Positions 1 to 12,120 of a DNA stretch of 64,000 bases are shown one piece after another (the stretch's first letter is position 1; the number at the start of each line of letters is the position of its first letter). This stretch comes from Sipunculus nudus (Eukaryota; Annelida; Sipuncula; Golfingiida; Sipunculidae). The stretch is from positions 5,989,676 to 6,053,675 of the forward strand of contig CM049311.1 in NCBI GenBank assembly GCA_026874595.1. Direction: 5' to 3'. Made by a program: the position numbers and the translations under genes. The notes under the pieces were generated by a model. It ran no database searches. It worked only from the letters and a program-made list of their open reading frames with translations, and was not told where the DNA came from.

Positions 1-1444
1 GTGGACTGCAGAAGGTACCTGTGCACCCCCACCCTAACAAAAAAAAGGGGAATGCGCTATTAATTCCATGGATAAGTTAGCTATTCATGGCTACTCTGAT
101 CACAGCCTAATTTTAAGAATAATCTGGATTTAGCAATATACGTTTTATTAATCCTAGTGTGTTGAACCCCCCAGGGAGTCAACTTGGTTTTGCAGTTAGC
201 GCCTCTTTCAACTGCGGGAGGCTTGCTGCAAAAACATTTATCGATATTCAGGGCGTAGTGCTGATAAACATTTACAAAAATATATTTTATAAAAAAGCCG
301 GGAATGGATCTTAAAGTGTTAAGACATATACTGTCAGCAAAACAGCTATATTATAGCAGGACATTATGAAAAATCTAGTATGTAGTAAGGGGCCACAACT
401 TCTGCCAGGATCCTAATCACCCTTCTCTGTGTGCTTCCCACGGTTTACCTGGTTGGATCCCAGATCAGCTCTAGAATAAAGGCACCCAAGTGAATGACCC
501 TCATCAAGAAAGAGAAATTTCGTAAAAGTGATCCAGATAGTCATGTCATCGCAAGGTTGTTTAATTGTGTAAAAGCCTATTCCTCTGCTAATACTTGTAG
601 TGAAGATCCTGAAATACAGAGCAACTAAGTAACCAAACATAAAACTTAAAAACCTAAAAACTCTCCACTTAAGACAGGTCTAATGATATACGAGCCTTTA
701 TTTTCGAAGTTGGTGTACACAGCTGAAGTAAACTTTGAACAAATTTGTAACTTTGCGTAACATCGTATAGAAAGGGGATGGTATGAACCAGCTGTATATT
801 ATACATTATAACAGAGAAAAAAATATAATTGAGACACCGCTTGCTTTTTTCATGTTATAGCTTTGTCCGTAATAGCTTTGTTCATACAAATAAAGAAATT
901 TCATAATGCAAAACAAATTAGGGTTTTTAATCGTGCACGAAAATGGGCAGCCATTTGATAAGTGTGGTTTTTATGGATACCTTTATATAAAATATAATTC
1001 TCTGGATCATAGTACCTCACGATCCATGTATTGTTTATCTATGTAAAATATCAAAATATTAAAATATGATTTTAAAAAATCAACAGGGAAAAAAATAAAG
1101 ATCCTTAAACAAGGTTAGTGTGAATTTGTACTTTGGGTGCCAGTCTTGATGACCCAGATTGATTACTGTTGGGGTATGTAATTACACTATACTTTAGCTA
1201 ATTGTTTTAAAACGAAACAAGCGAAATATAAAATAAATGCTGGTCTGTTGCAATAAATCATTTCAGTTTATATATAAGTGTCCGATTTTAAAAAGAATTC
1301 AAGTGGCGCACTGGTCCTTGCAAAAATTAAGAATAGGTTACCTATACTTACATTAATCGTTAATCGTCTCTATATCCATTAAATTTGATTGTTGATGTAT
1401 CACATACTGTTCCTCAAACATAATTTAATTTGCTTACTATGCAG
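1..1444 (+). other. Intron of SLC22 copy A (partial), paralogous to 30375-31378
   Basis: No exon is visible here. The stretch matches 30375-31378 in copy B almost throughout and matches 49113-49936 in copy C more distantly. It is therefore the 3' part of the intron that precedes the exon at 1445. Short open frames on both strands are not kept between copies and look like chance. Confidence 0.75.
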
Positions 1445-4400
1445 GTCGACATCATTCTTAGGATATTATGCGTTGGCCTTCGGTACCTCTGCTCTGGCCG
1501 GAAATCAGCACCTGAACGCTTTCCTTGGAGCAATTGTTGTCCTACCCAGCTATCCCATTGGTTTCACTGTCCTGGCACGCTTCGGACGACGTACTTCTTT
1601 ATGTGTAATGTTCATTATTCCCGGAATCTTGATGCTTTGCACGATACCGATTGGTCCAGGTATGTTAACAAATATTTTGATATGCCGAGATCTATGTAAT
1701 GATTATTCATGTACACCTATATTCACCCTCACCTAATTGTCTTACAATGTCATCTAGGTATTTGATTCCATGAATAGAGTACCACAGAAGTCTCAGTCAT
1801 TATTTGATTTCTGTATAAAAGATTGTCTTAATATCCATGGAATGGCACACTGCAGGAATTTGAATGGAATTAAAATCTTACATTACGAAGGCAATCCTCA
1901 AAGAAGCAATAGTTTGAACCACTTAGGATGTAGGACAAGGTGAAAAGACTATAAATTAGTACTAACAAAGTGAATTACATATAATAAAATAACTATTTAA
2001 GATTTAAGATATCTATATCTCTCTTTGCCAGAAATGTCGAAAGTTTATCTGTAAATTTGATGTAAAAAGCACGGTTAAAATCCCAGTTTAAAGCAATATT
2101 ATACATGGACATATATATGTGTTTTTCATTTTAACACACCAAAGTTAAAACCATCTCTCTGTCATGTTTTTAACTGAGATAAGAATTTAAGGAATGTAAC
2201 CCAAGAAAGGAAAATATAAAGAAAATTAAGATTAAAATTAAGATGAAAAAGACAGAATCCTAGAATAATATTTGAATAAGCATGGTTTTTGTGTAAATTT
2301 GATATCGTGTATCTTTTTTCACGAATGTGTCAAACTTAGATTTTATTTGTCACATATATTATAGTGTAAGGGAAAATAACAGTGTGGTCTGTCACCAGTA
2401 TAGGTAGGGAAATAACGTTCATTTAAATCTATTCTTGAGAGCCCGAGAAGATATGTGAAACTGTCTTCATTTTCTAGATACTCCATATGGAGGAATAGAG
2501 AATGGGCTTTTACTGGTTACACGATTGGTTCTTGCAATAAGTTGGTTAATCATGTTCCTGTTCACCATGGAACTTTATCCAACAGAGATCCGTAATCTTG
2601 CCATTGGAATGGTCTTCTTCATGTCAAGAATAGGTGCAATAACGGCACCATACTTCGCTCAACTGGTAGGTCACTTTACAAATTATACTTTCAAATACGT
2701 TAAGATCATACAGCACGGGATCAGTACAAGGGAAGAGACAGAACTAGATTTCAGTGCATGAATGAATAATACTGAGGATTAATGTGAGCATTAAGGGGTA
2801 GTCGACAGGAATTAAAGCCGGAAGGTCGTGAGTTCAAATCTCAGCGGAGGAGCGGTAAAATATTTTTTTTACTCCAAAAAAAATTTTTTTGATGGAGGTA
2901 ACCGCCTCCATTTTTTAATGCTGACGTATCTAATTCTTAACCTAAGTATGTACATCTGCAGAGTTTCCATTTCGTTTTGGGACTACTTGACAGGGCGGTA
3001 GCACTCGCTTCCTATCATTTTTTGTATCCTGGTGTCACTCAGGGCCGGTGTCTACCGCACTTGTGGGTCCTGGGTGTGTAATCATCCCAATTGCCCGGTC
3101 ATAACACCGAGGAACACCCAAAGACGCACTCGTATGTGAGTGATACACGGCTGTTGGCACAGCCTACCCATTAAGCCTGCAGAGCGCTCCCCCTGGGTGG
3201 GGGCAGACCGTGAAAAACCTCACCGCCTCGGCTGAGATTCGAACCCACGATCTCCCGGCTTTGAGTCCTGCGCTCTACCCCTGAGCCACATAAGCAGGTT
3301 AGCTGTAAAATTTTCACGGTAGGTCCCCACCAAGGTAGAGTGCTCTGCAGGCTTAATGGGAAGGCTGTGGCCCACAGCCGTGCTTTTCTCACTTACGAGT
3401 TCGTCTTTGGGAGGTTCCTCAGTGTCATGCCCCAGCGGTGGGAATTATTATTAAACCAGAACCTACAGGTGCGGTAGACTTCTGGCCTTTGAGACACCAA
3501 GGTTTAAAAAATAAAAATGACAGGAAGCAAGTGCTACCTCACGGTCAAGAAGTCCCAACCCGAAACGGAACTCTGCAGATATAAATATTTAGATTAATAA
3601 TTATATAATTCAGCATTAGAAAAGGGAGACCACAATAAAAAAAAGAATACGTGACAGCTATGATGGAACACGTTAATTAAATAAAAGTTTGGATGTGATG
3701 ATATTATTTTACCCTTTCACGGGTAATTTTAAATATAAATTTTGTTTATACGAGCTTTACATTATTTTAAACACTGCATATTCGACATTTCTAACAGAAC
3801 ATCATTGTTCAAAGTTCCAACGTAATTAATTCTTGCTATTTTTTTTGTAAATCATTGGAAAATAATACGATTTCTCAATCCCGTATTATCACAATGAATC
3901 TCCTTGTTTCATTTTAAATTTTGTATTTGCACAACCTGTGATATCATTTATTTTATTCTAGAGTCGAGAAAACCGAATTGTAACCATCAGTATAATTGGC
4001 GCCATGGAACTTACCTCAGGTTTGCTGACGCTGTTGCTTCCGGAGACGAAGAATCAGAACCTGCCCGATACAATACTTGACGTGGAAGAACCTGTGTAAG
4101 CCCGGAATCTCTCTCACGCAACCCTTATTTTGCTATCCGTAGATTAATGTGTAGCATAATAATTTTTCTTTATAATCCCTGAGACTTAAAATTCATCCTC
4201 TGGCATAATTAAATTCAGTTTCACCTAGCCTATAAACAAGATTGAATAATGTGGTGTGGTCAGACACGGACTTTCTTTTCAATTTCTATTTTCATAGGTC
4301 GAAATTATCCAAGGCTGTTGAAGCTAGTGCAGACGAATTGGAAGAACTTAAACAGGAGGTCACATCTTCTGAAGACAAGGTTACACAGAATCAGGCTTAA
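1445..4400 (+). CDS. SLC22-like transporter, copy A, last four exons (5' end outside window)
   Basis: This is the 3' part of an MFS transporter of the SLC22 organic-ion family, which moves organic cations, anions or zwitterions across the plasma membrane. Exons are 1445-1659, 2478-2665, 3962-4095 and 4298-4400, with TAA at 4398-4400. All have AG acceptors and GT donors (GTATGT, GTAGGT, GTAAGC), and lengths 215, 188, 134 and 103 nt join in frame. Motifs seen are ALAGNQHLNAFL (start of the second helix bundle), ARFGRR (loop after it), MELYPTEIRNLAIG and LLPETKNQNLPDT, the usual SLC22 C-terminal hallmarks. The cytoplasmic tail is acidic and lysine-rich, seven codons shorter than in copy C. No break is seen in the visible part, so the gene may be functional. 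Substrate cannot be told from sequence. Confidence 0.9.
2790..3600 (+). repeat. Older plus-strand tRNA-derived SINE split by a nested SINE
   Basis: A tRNA-like head at about 2795-2850 (B-box-like GAGTTCAAATCTC) continues after an interruption into the SINE body at about 3301-3590. That body reads the same as the minus-strand SINE inside it, but in the opposite orientation. The uninterrupted version lies at 51130-51480 in the equivalent intron of copy C. The whole block lies in the intron between exons 2478-2665 and 3962-4095. Confidence 0.75.
2867..3300 (-). mobile_element. Nested minus-strand tRNA-derived SINE with target-site duplication
   Basis: Read on the minus strand, the head at about 3295-3229 shows an A-box-like TGGCTCAGGGGTAGAGCGC and a B-box-like GGGTTCGAATCTC. 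It is followed by a body of about 330 bp ending in a short stem (GGAGG, loop, CCTCC) near 2895-2915. It is flanked by near-identical direct repeats, AGCGGTAAAATATTTT at 2851-2866 and AGCTGTAAAATTTT at 3301-3314, as expected for a retroposon target-site duplication. Confidence 0.75.
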
Positions 4401-6067
4401 CTGAAACCATGAATAATATTAACTTAACCAGTGAGGCTATAGACAGGAGCCTGAAATATTTAGAATATTACTTTTGTCACATTGTAATGATATACAATTG
4501 AAAATTGTGTTTCCAAGTGTAAAGTATTTTTTTTTAATTGAAGATTGTAACTTTAAGGGATATTTTCAGGCACTTTATTATGTTTTATAAATTGGAGCGA
4601 TATTTGAACAATTAGTGATCAAACCTTTTCATATTTTGTTTTGAAATTAAGAGGTATAATGAATTATGAACATAGATGTGTATATGTCATATAACGCTGT
4701 TCATAACATAACCCTTACAGACTACTGAACCTGCTCCGTAAAATGTCTATACCATTGGCATGATTGTATTAATTTAATTATATCTTTTGATCCATTCCTA
4801 TAAAAAATTCCCCAGAATCGGTGATTATTTAAGTTATATTTTATTTTAACATTATAAAGTGTATCCTACAATTACGAAAAGAAAAGAAAGATTTGGTATA
4901 ATGCATACTCCTCAAGGCTTTATTTTATTCGCACTGATATGATGCGGGGCTACGTTTCCTGAATGAGTTGTACTAGAATATAACACGTTCATTCGATGCT
5001 AAAGACATGCCCACGTCTGATACATTCAAAGGTACACGGAGGTTGAATAATGATTTTTATTCATTTAACAATCCTAAACCATCAAACATTAATTACGAAT
5101 ATATCAAGGAAATATACTGCTGAATAAGTGACCTGTTTTACAAGCATTTCATGAAGTATGAAGAAATAACCACGCTTTGAACAAGACAGTCCCACTATTT
5201 TATGTCAATTGAGGGATTCATCAAAACTATAAACTGAGCTAAAAAAATCTGTGATAGTGTTTAATTACAAGGTTTTCATTACACATTTAATCCTAATAAT
5301 GACAAATATGATTGTGAAAATATATTTGGAACCCCAGCATGTGACATCTGTAAGACCCAGACAGAAAAACCTAAAGATATATTTGCCATTGCATGTCCAT
5401 CACAGGGTTCTGGGAAACATAATCTGTGGGCCTTCTTAAGTAAAAAATAGATCTTTCTAAATAAAGGCCAAACAGATGATTTTCGATTACTTTGATGACA
5501 AATAGTTTTCCCGGACTGATTAACTGATTTTTTTTAATAAAATAAAAATACTTCATTCGCAAACAAAAATATTAGGAATTTCTCTTACGTTTAGTTCTGA
5601 TACTTAATTTATTTTCCTTGAATTAAGAGGCTTCACATCGATAAAGATTTCAAGACGCAATATTTTTATTCATGTGGAACATAAGAAGATGTATACTGGC
5701 AATATGGAAGTGCATTAATTATAATTGACATGCATTGTGAGTTCATGTTTAATTGAATATACCCTTTTCATTTGTTTATTTTTTTGTGGTGAGGTAATTT
5801 GCGGAATTAGTGTAACACCTATGGATATTTCTGTTTATAAGGGCACAGTTGTATGACATTAGTATGTATATGTATAAATAGTTGGTTCGTAGGAGTGTGT
5901 GTTTGGATTTAGTCTTAACATGTCTAAAACTATGTGAAATAAGAATATGGTAATATAATAAGTGTACACAAGATTTATTTAATTAATTATAAGGGTACAT
6001 ATCAGGTTTTTACATCGTTGTTATAAAGTTTATATAGATACTTGTAACGTAAAAGATGAAATGTATA
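4401..6067. other. 3' flank of copy A, no gene seen
   Basis: This AT-rich sequence matches 33511-35200 after copy B closely and 52396-53520 after copy C more loosely. It holds the 3' UTR of copy A and intergenic DNA. Open frames here, such as 5251-5439, carry stops or shifts in the sister copies and are not credible genes. Confidence 0.6.
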
Positions 6068-7545
6068 ACAAGGGCACCGCAAAGCGGAGCATCCCCTCGC
6101 ATGGGAGCATAATGATATGGGGTGTATTACGCAAGTGTTAAAATAAGGTGGGGGGGGGGGTGTGAACTTGAGCTTTGATGTCAAACTCAAGAAGTTGTAC
6201 GTGTATCGGTGTGTGAGGCATTTGTGTGAGATGAAAGGTTTTGGTCGAATGGTTTGGCTTGAAATTGATCCACAAGCATTTTCATGAAGTGGGTGCTGTG
6301 GCTGTGACCTTTGACCCCATGACCTCAAAATCAATAGGTTTCTTCATCCATGGGTGGGTAAGCCATATGTGTGAGATGAAAGGTTTAGGTCAAACGGTTT
6401 TGCTTAAAATCGATCAACAACATTTTTCAAGAAGTGGGTGGCTGTGGCCGTGACCATTGACCCCGTGACCTTTAAATCGACAGGATTCTTCTTCCATGGG
6501 TGGTTAAGCCATATGTGCGAGATGAAAGGTTCAGGTCAAACGGTTTTGCTGAAAATGGGTCCACAATCTTTTTCAAGAAGTGGGTGCTGTGGCCGTGACC
6601 TTTGACCCTGTGTCCTAAAAATTGATAGGTTTCTTCACCAATGGATGGGTAAGCCATACGTGCGAGATGAAGGGGGGTTAAGGTCAAACAGTTTGGTTTG
6701 AAATCGATCCACAAGCTTTTTTAAGAAGTTGGTGCTGTGTCCCTGACTTTTGACATCGTGACCTCAAAATCGACAGGTTTCTTCATCCATGGATGGGTAA
6801 GCCATATGTGCTAGATGAAAGGTTTAGGTCAAACGGTTTGACTCGAAATCGATCCACGACTTTTTTCAAGAAGTGGGTGCCGTGGCCGTGACCATTGACC
6901 CCGTGACCTCTAAATCGACAGGTTTCTTCATCATTGGGTGGTTAAGCCATATGTGTGAGATGAAAGGTTTTTGGGAAACGGTTTGGCTTAAAATCGATCC
7001 ACAACATTTTTCAAGAAGTGGGTGCTGTGGCCGTGACCATTGACCCCGTGACCTCTAAATCGACAGGTTTCATCAAATTGGTGGTTAAGCCATATGTGTG
7101 AGATGAAATGTTTTTGGAAAACGGTTTGGCTTAAAATGGGTCCACAAGCTTTTTCAAGAAGTGGGTGCTGTGGCCGTGCCCTTTGACCCTGTGACCTTAA
7201 AATCATAAGGTTTCTTCATCTATGGGTGGTTTGAGCCATATGTGCGAGATGAAAGTTTTTGGGCAAACGGTTTTGCTTTAAATTGATCCACAACATTTTT
7301 CAAGAAGTTGGTGCTGTGGCCCTGACCTTTGACCCCGTGACCTCAAAATCGATAGGTTTTTTCATCCATGGATGGGTAAGCCATATGTGCGAGATGAAAG
7401 GTTTTGGGCAAACGGTTTTGCTTTAAATTGATCCACAAAGCAATTTAGGACGGACAGACGGACAGACGGAAGACAGACAGACGGACGGACGCACGAACGG
7501 AGGCGTTACTATATCCCGACTTCGTTGCGAGGGGATAATAAGAGG
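6068..7545. mobile_element. Mobile block with about eight ~145-bp tandem repeats
   Basis: Units of about 145 bp repeat between about 6190 and 7440. A landmark (AAGCCATATGTG and variants) recurs near 6360, 6507, 6652, 6797, 6944, 7089, 7232 and 7377. The block opens with ATCCCCTCGC near 6091 and closes with GCGAGGGGAT near 7528, an inverted pair. Just before the close is a run of GACAGACGGACGGACG type. The sister site after copy B (about 35200) lacks the block and reads straight across, so it is an insertion. ATAA occurs at both edges and may be the target duplication. I know similar repeats from bivalve genomes but do not recognise the superfamily. No transposase is present, so it is non-autonomous. 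Confidence 0.7.
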
Positions 7546-8504
7546 TATTGATGGCAGGGTCTGAGGCATAAATAAACTATGAGGCCTTATCAGAAGTAAT
7601 ATTAACAAGATATGCGATACATCGGGTACAAACTCAAATAACGAACTGTCTTCGTGACGTCACGGTCTTAACAAATCAATCATGCATGGAAACACCTCTG
7701 TGAAACCACTTTCTGCTTAACCTGAACTGTTCCCTATTGATTAACAATAACATTAATCTATGATTATATGCCATCGATACACTTCAATGAACCAGTAATT
7801 CCAAATACGCTTCCTTTACGTTAAATCTAAATAAAGTCAAAGTTTACTCAAACGAAGTCTACCTTAAATGGGACGCTACTTTAAATGTTTATAATCTGCG
7901 TTCATCCATCCTAAAGTAAATACTGGTAGTGTTCTTACTTCCATTAAATACTCGTAGTGTTGTGATAACGCTACTAATTGTCCAAACTGTAAACACTGTG
8001 AATCATTGTATGAGAGTGTCTGAAGGTCAGACAATATGGGCAACTCCAGAAAGCCTTAACTTTGGCATGTATTCAGTTGGTCACCTACAGATGGCTTCCT
8101 CTTCCCTTATGAACTTATAACCCATGAACTGTTGACCTATAATCTAATAACACCGGCCGTAACACAGAAAGCCGCTAGACATCCCGAACCTGAGAAACAA
8201 GCCTTCACGGTAATACATGGTAATACATATGTCATGCAAAAACTGACATATATCCATGCATGCATAGACACCATTCGTTAGATATGCCTGTGTACTTTCT
8301 GACAACACCTACCATATTGTGCAACTATTTCGTTGTAACTCACCCTAATTCACCAACTTTCTTTGCATTCCTGACCTCACTGACGGTTGCAACAGTGAAT
8401 GAGCGAATTATTTAATGCAATGCGAGTTGAAAACCGTCGTTGGAGACGCCGAATGTGTCTATTATCATGTAATAACGAGACTATCTAATTAACAAAACAC
8501 TACC
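7546..8504. other. Intergenic DNA shared with 35210-36200
   Basis: No gene is seen. The stretch is closely similar to the region after copy B. It contains a perfect palindromic TGACGTCA at 7655-7662, kept at 35319-35326. The open frame 7929-8120 is not preserved in the sister copy. Confidence 0.55.
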
Positions 8505-9510
8505 TTTGCTTTACAGGCCGTTAATATTACCATCTGTTAATTGTAGATATCCACCTTCTCTTATAACTGACTCCATGTGTGTCATCCCCTCTACTGTCTT
8601 AATATTGACCAGCCTGGAGCAACCTTTCTCACACACTCTCACAGCTACATCAATGTTATTTTTCTACGTAATATTCCACCTTTCAAGGGTCGAATCGTCC
8701 CATCTGATCATGCATAATTTCACAGAATGTGTTACAGTCTATGTTGAATATCGCGCACTGTAGAATATGAAACACTGGTTCAACGGATTGTCTAAAACCA
8801 TGTTTTTCATTTCGTGTAAAATCAAACCAATGGTTCTTATCAATAACATGGTGTTATTTTGTGATTTTATTTCAACACGAATACTTATGAAGCAAGCCCT
8901 AAGGATATTGGCAAATATGGTCTTGAATTAATATTTTACCTGCAGTCAACTGTAACCTGTTATGTATAGAATAAATGATACAGTCATCAATGATTTACGT
9001 TACATAAATGTGTTCATGTATATTAATGACATTGACGTTGCATACTGCATTTCGAAATTTACCGATGAGACATGCACTAAAACAAAAAAAAACAAAAAAA
9101 AAAAACCGGAAACCGACAAACTATGGGATTAAGATAAGGAATATAAGGTGTTATCGTCTATAGAAACAACTTATTTGGATGTGTTGTTTGATTTCTTATC
9201 AGCAGTTCTGTGAAATTTACCCCCTAAACCGTCAAAAACATTATAAATACGTATTATATAAACTATTCCTATGACACAACATTGGTCATCGATTTTTAAA
9301 ATTCTCATATATTTTGGGCTTGAATTAAACTAGTTTTTTTAATACGGAATATGTTATTTCTTTAACATCATGTAGGCAACACAACGGTTTTGACGTTGTT
9401 CGACGAACCTAACAAATAAACGGTCAGACGTTGAAAACTCTCGTTAAATAAGATATTATTTGCACTATGATAAAGATAAATAACACATCAAATCATCAAA
9501 ATACAACCAT
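8505..9510. repeat. Intergenic unit, first of two copies upstream of B
   Basis: The unit starts with a block near 8505-8680 and continues through 8660-9480. The first block recurs at about 9515-9665. The second recurs at about 12608-13400, upstream of copy C near 36370-36600, and upstream of copy D near 61240-61900. Shared landmarks include CTTTCAAGGGTCGAAT and ATGAAACACTGGTTCAAC. Copy C has a single set. Confidence 0.6.
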
Positions 9511-11400
9511 TGATTTACATGGCTTTAATATTATCATCCTTTACTTGGAGATCGCCATCTTCTCTTATAACTGAGTCCAGTTGTATTATCTCCTCTTCTG
9601 CCTGAATACTGACCTGGCGCCAAATTTCTCATAATCCCTCACAGCTTCATCAATGTTACATTTCATAGTTGGGAAAAAAATAGATAACAAGACTTTTCAT
9701 CCGAAAGGCAGTACCCAAACCGGTCATCGTTAAATATCTTTAATGTCGAATCAAATTTATTAGGAGTAACGCCAGAATGGTTTTTGATGAGTTATATAAC
9801 ATATATACACAAAAGGTAGAGATTTCAAACTATTTAATGTTTTTATTAGTTTTCTTTATTTGAAGTACATTTTTTCAATATTGATTTCCGTAAGGTTTCC
9901 ATGTGATTTTGGCGGAAGCATATTCATTTGCAGAAGTTATATACAACCCTTATGTTTTAGAATGCCTTAATTACTTTCGAGATTTGTAATTAGAACATTT
10001 TACGGATTACTGCATCCACCGTCAGCGAGTAAATTTTTTTTTCTTTCAAATCAGATTAATGATAACCCCAAGGTTTAGCAGCATTTTATCGTCATTGCAA
10101 CTGTTTGGACATACTCTTTTTTCTCCTTTTCGAGTTCCTTCCAGGACAATTTCACATTTCCTCTCACGCTTTCAGACGATAAACAGGTTTTACAATTTCT
10201 AATGTATTTTCTTTTGTTTCTTTTAACTTTCAGTGGCTGTTTTATTTAAAAAAAGGTACTTTTTTCACCCTTATATTACTGACAATATGTGTTTCGATCT
10301 GAAACAGGTCGTTTATAATTTAGATGTGTACCTTCACGGGGGCATTGTTCTTGTGAAAAGCTCAACATATTATGGGTTTTACCTTTAATTCGCTTTTACA
10401 TAAAGAAGTAAAAAAGTTGACGTAATCTAAGTGATGTAGAAAATTCAATGTGATTTCTCTTCTTTTCTGTGCATTCAAAGTTTCTGCCACACAAACTGAA
10501 AGTTCGTTGTTCATTTCCCTCTATTTTAATAATAAAAAAAAAATCCTGAAACAAATTGCTTTTATCTTTGTTCCAGGAATGGAACTGCTTTCCGTGCAGT
10601 TCTGAAAGAAAAAATTGCTTTTATCTTTTTCTTTCAGAACTGCACGTGACTGTTGTTTTGTATTTTAGGATAGCAGGATAATTGTATTTCTTTCTTCTTT
10701 CTTCGTACAATTTATATATCAATTATTGAATGTCTGACAGCAGCTAATTTCTAAAACATTTCCACGTTATCCGGACAATGGTTTCATTATCGCCTTATAA
10801 TTATACAGATCGTCCTTACAGTACAAATAGTGTTCGCCAGAATGACACGAAACACATACCTGGCGAGGTATTGATTGTAAACACATTTTAAAACTGATCA
10901 AGACATATCAAGTAAGTTTTTTTTGTAGGATGATTGGCAGTAACAGATCAACAAAAGCGTCCTGTTTAGCTAGATATAAAATAAATGTAATACCTGAGAC
11001 ATTGGCATAGTGATTATGTAATAATACACTTTCTAACTCTCTGTATGTGTATACATGCACCAAAATTTACGTAAATCAAGAAAACATACAACACAGTATT
11101 ATTCAAGTAAAATATATCTATATTAATTCAGATCAGTGATTGTTCATTTTTATCTACAACAACACATCACCAAATTTGTCAGTTACTCAGGAGATATACA
11201 CGAAAGTCTGGGTACCTGAACCAGGAGCACTGTAGATGATTTTATGAAGACAGCAGAATGAGACATAATTAAGCGTAATATTTTATTATAACACAGCTTC
11301 TACTGGTGTAAACTGTACTCCTTGAGCCAGGATGTTGTCAAGTTTAACTCAAAGCCTGTGGCTTGTCCCAGATTATAAAAATACAGCAGGTACTTGGTAT
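9511..11400. other. Intergenic AT-rich DNA, no gene seen
   Basis: After the second copy of the first intergenic block (about 9515-9665) I find no coding signal. The hairpin at 10594-10645 is the only structured part. Confidence 0.5.
10594..10645. repeat. Perfect 20-bp inverted repeat (hairpin)
   Basis: The left arm is 10594-10613 and the right arm is 10626-10645. They are exact reverse complements over 20 bp around a 12-nt loop. The left arm begins GTGCAGTTCTG and the right arm ends CAGAACTGCAC. The loop region (ATTGCTTTTATC) also occurs as a direct repeat just upstream near 10556. No element with TIRs was identified around it. Confidence 0.85.
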
Positions 11401-11729
11401 GCGCTTTTATATCTCATTTATACCCGGATTCCCTTAGCACCGGGCTATTGCCCAGAGGGTTAGTTTAGCCAGCCCAGGTGGTTGGTGGCTCGTAGATGCG
11501 CGGTTCAAATCGGTGAGTTAATCCCACTGAGACTGGCAGCAATGGCCAACAACATCTCTATTTTGACATTCCTTAAAGTTGGAAGGTTTTTTGTGAGATT
11601 GAAAAATTTGGCAAACCCTGATAATTGTGTACAAATAATAGAACAGTGAGGAAGCTGGTAAAACATTTTCATAAATGACGCAATAGGGGTTACTGAACAA
11701 CCGACTTTTTATTTGTGTTCGTGTGTGTG

Positions 11730-12120
11730 TGGAGGTAATCGCCTCCCTTTGTAACGCTATCTTACGTTATTAATCTACGAGTTCAATTTCGGTTGGTGAC
11801 TAGGTGACAGAGCGGTAGCAATAGCTTTCTACCTTCATATAATTTTATCCTGGTGTCACCAAGGCCGGTTTCTACCAAACCTGCGGGTCCTGGGTTTCTA
11901 TTCATCCCCATTGCTGGGTCAAAACACCAAGCAGACCCCCCTCCCCCTCCCAAAAAAAGACGCACTCTTTGTGAGTGATACACTAGCTATGGGGTACAAA
12001 CTCCCCATTATGCCTCAGAGCGCTCACCCTGTTGGGGGTCGACCGTAAAAAAATCTTATCGTCTCGGCTGAGAATTGGCTTTGAGTCCTGCGCTCTGCAT
12101 CTGAGCCACAGATGCCGAAC
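11730..12120 (-). mobile_element. Minus-strand tRNA-derived SINE copy
   Basis: Same family as at 2867-3300, more diverged. The tail stem GGAGG/CCTCC is at about 11731-11747, the body follows, and the tRNA-like head at about 12055-12115 on the minus strand shows TGGCTCAGATGCAGAGCGC. The B box is damaged by a short deletion. A separate tRNA-like stretch with a B-box-like GCGGTTCAAATC lies at about 11495-11515 on the plus strand. Confidence 0.65.

Noticed and set aside
3229-3295. Possible genuine tRNA gene
   Set aside because: A and B boxes are present but no full cloverleaf can be folded by eye, and it continues into a repeated SINE body seen several times in the window.
3171-3392. 73-codon minus-strand open frame
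   Set aside because: It lies wholly inside the SINE and outer SINE body.
6002-7608. Several minus-strand open frames with a recurring peptide
   Set aside because: They are translations of the 145-bp tandem repeats, frames differ between units, and there is no known domain.
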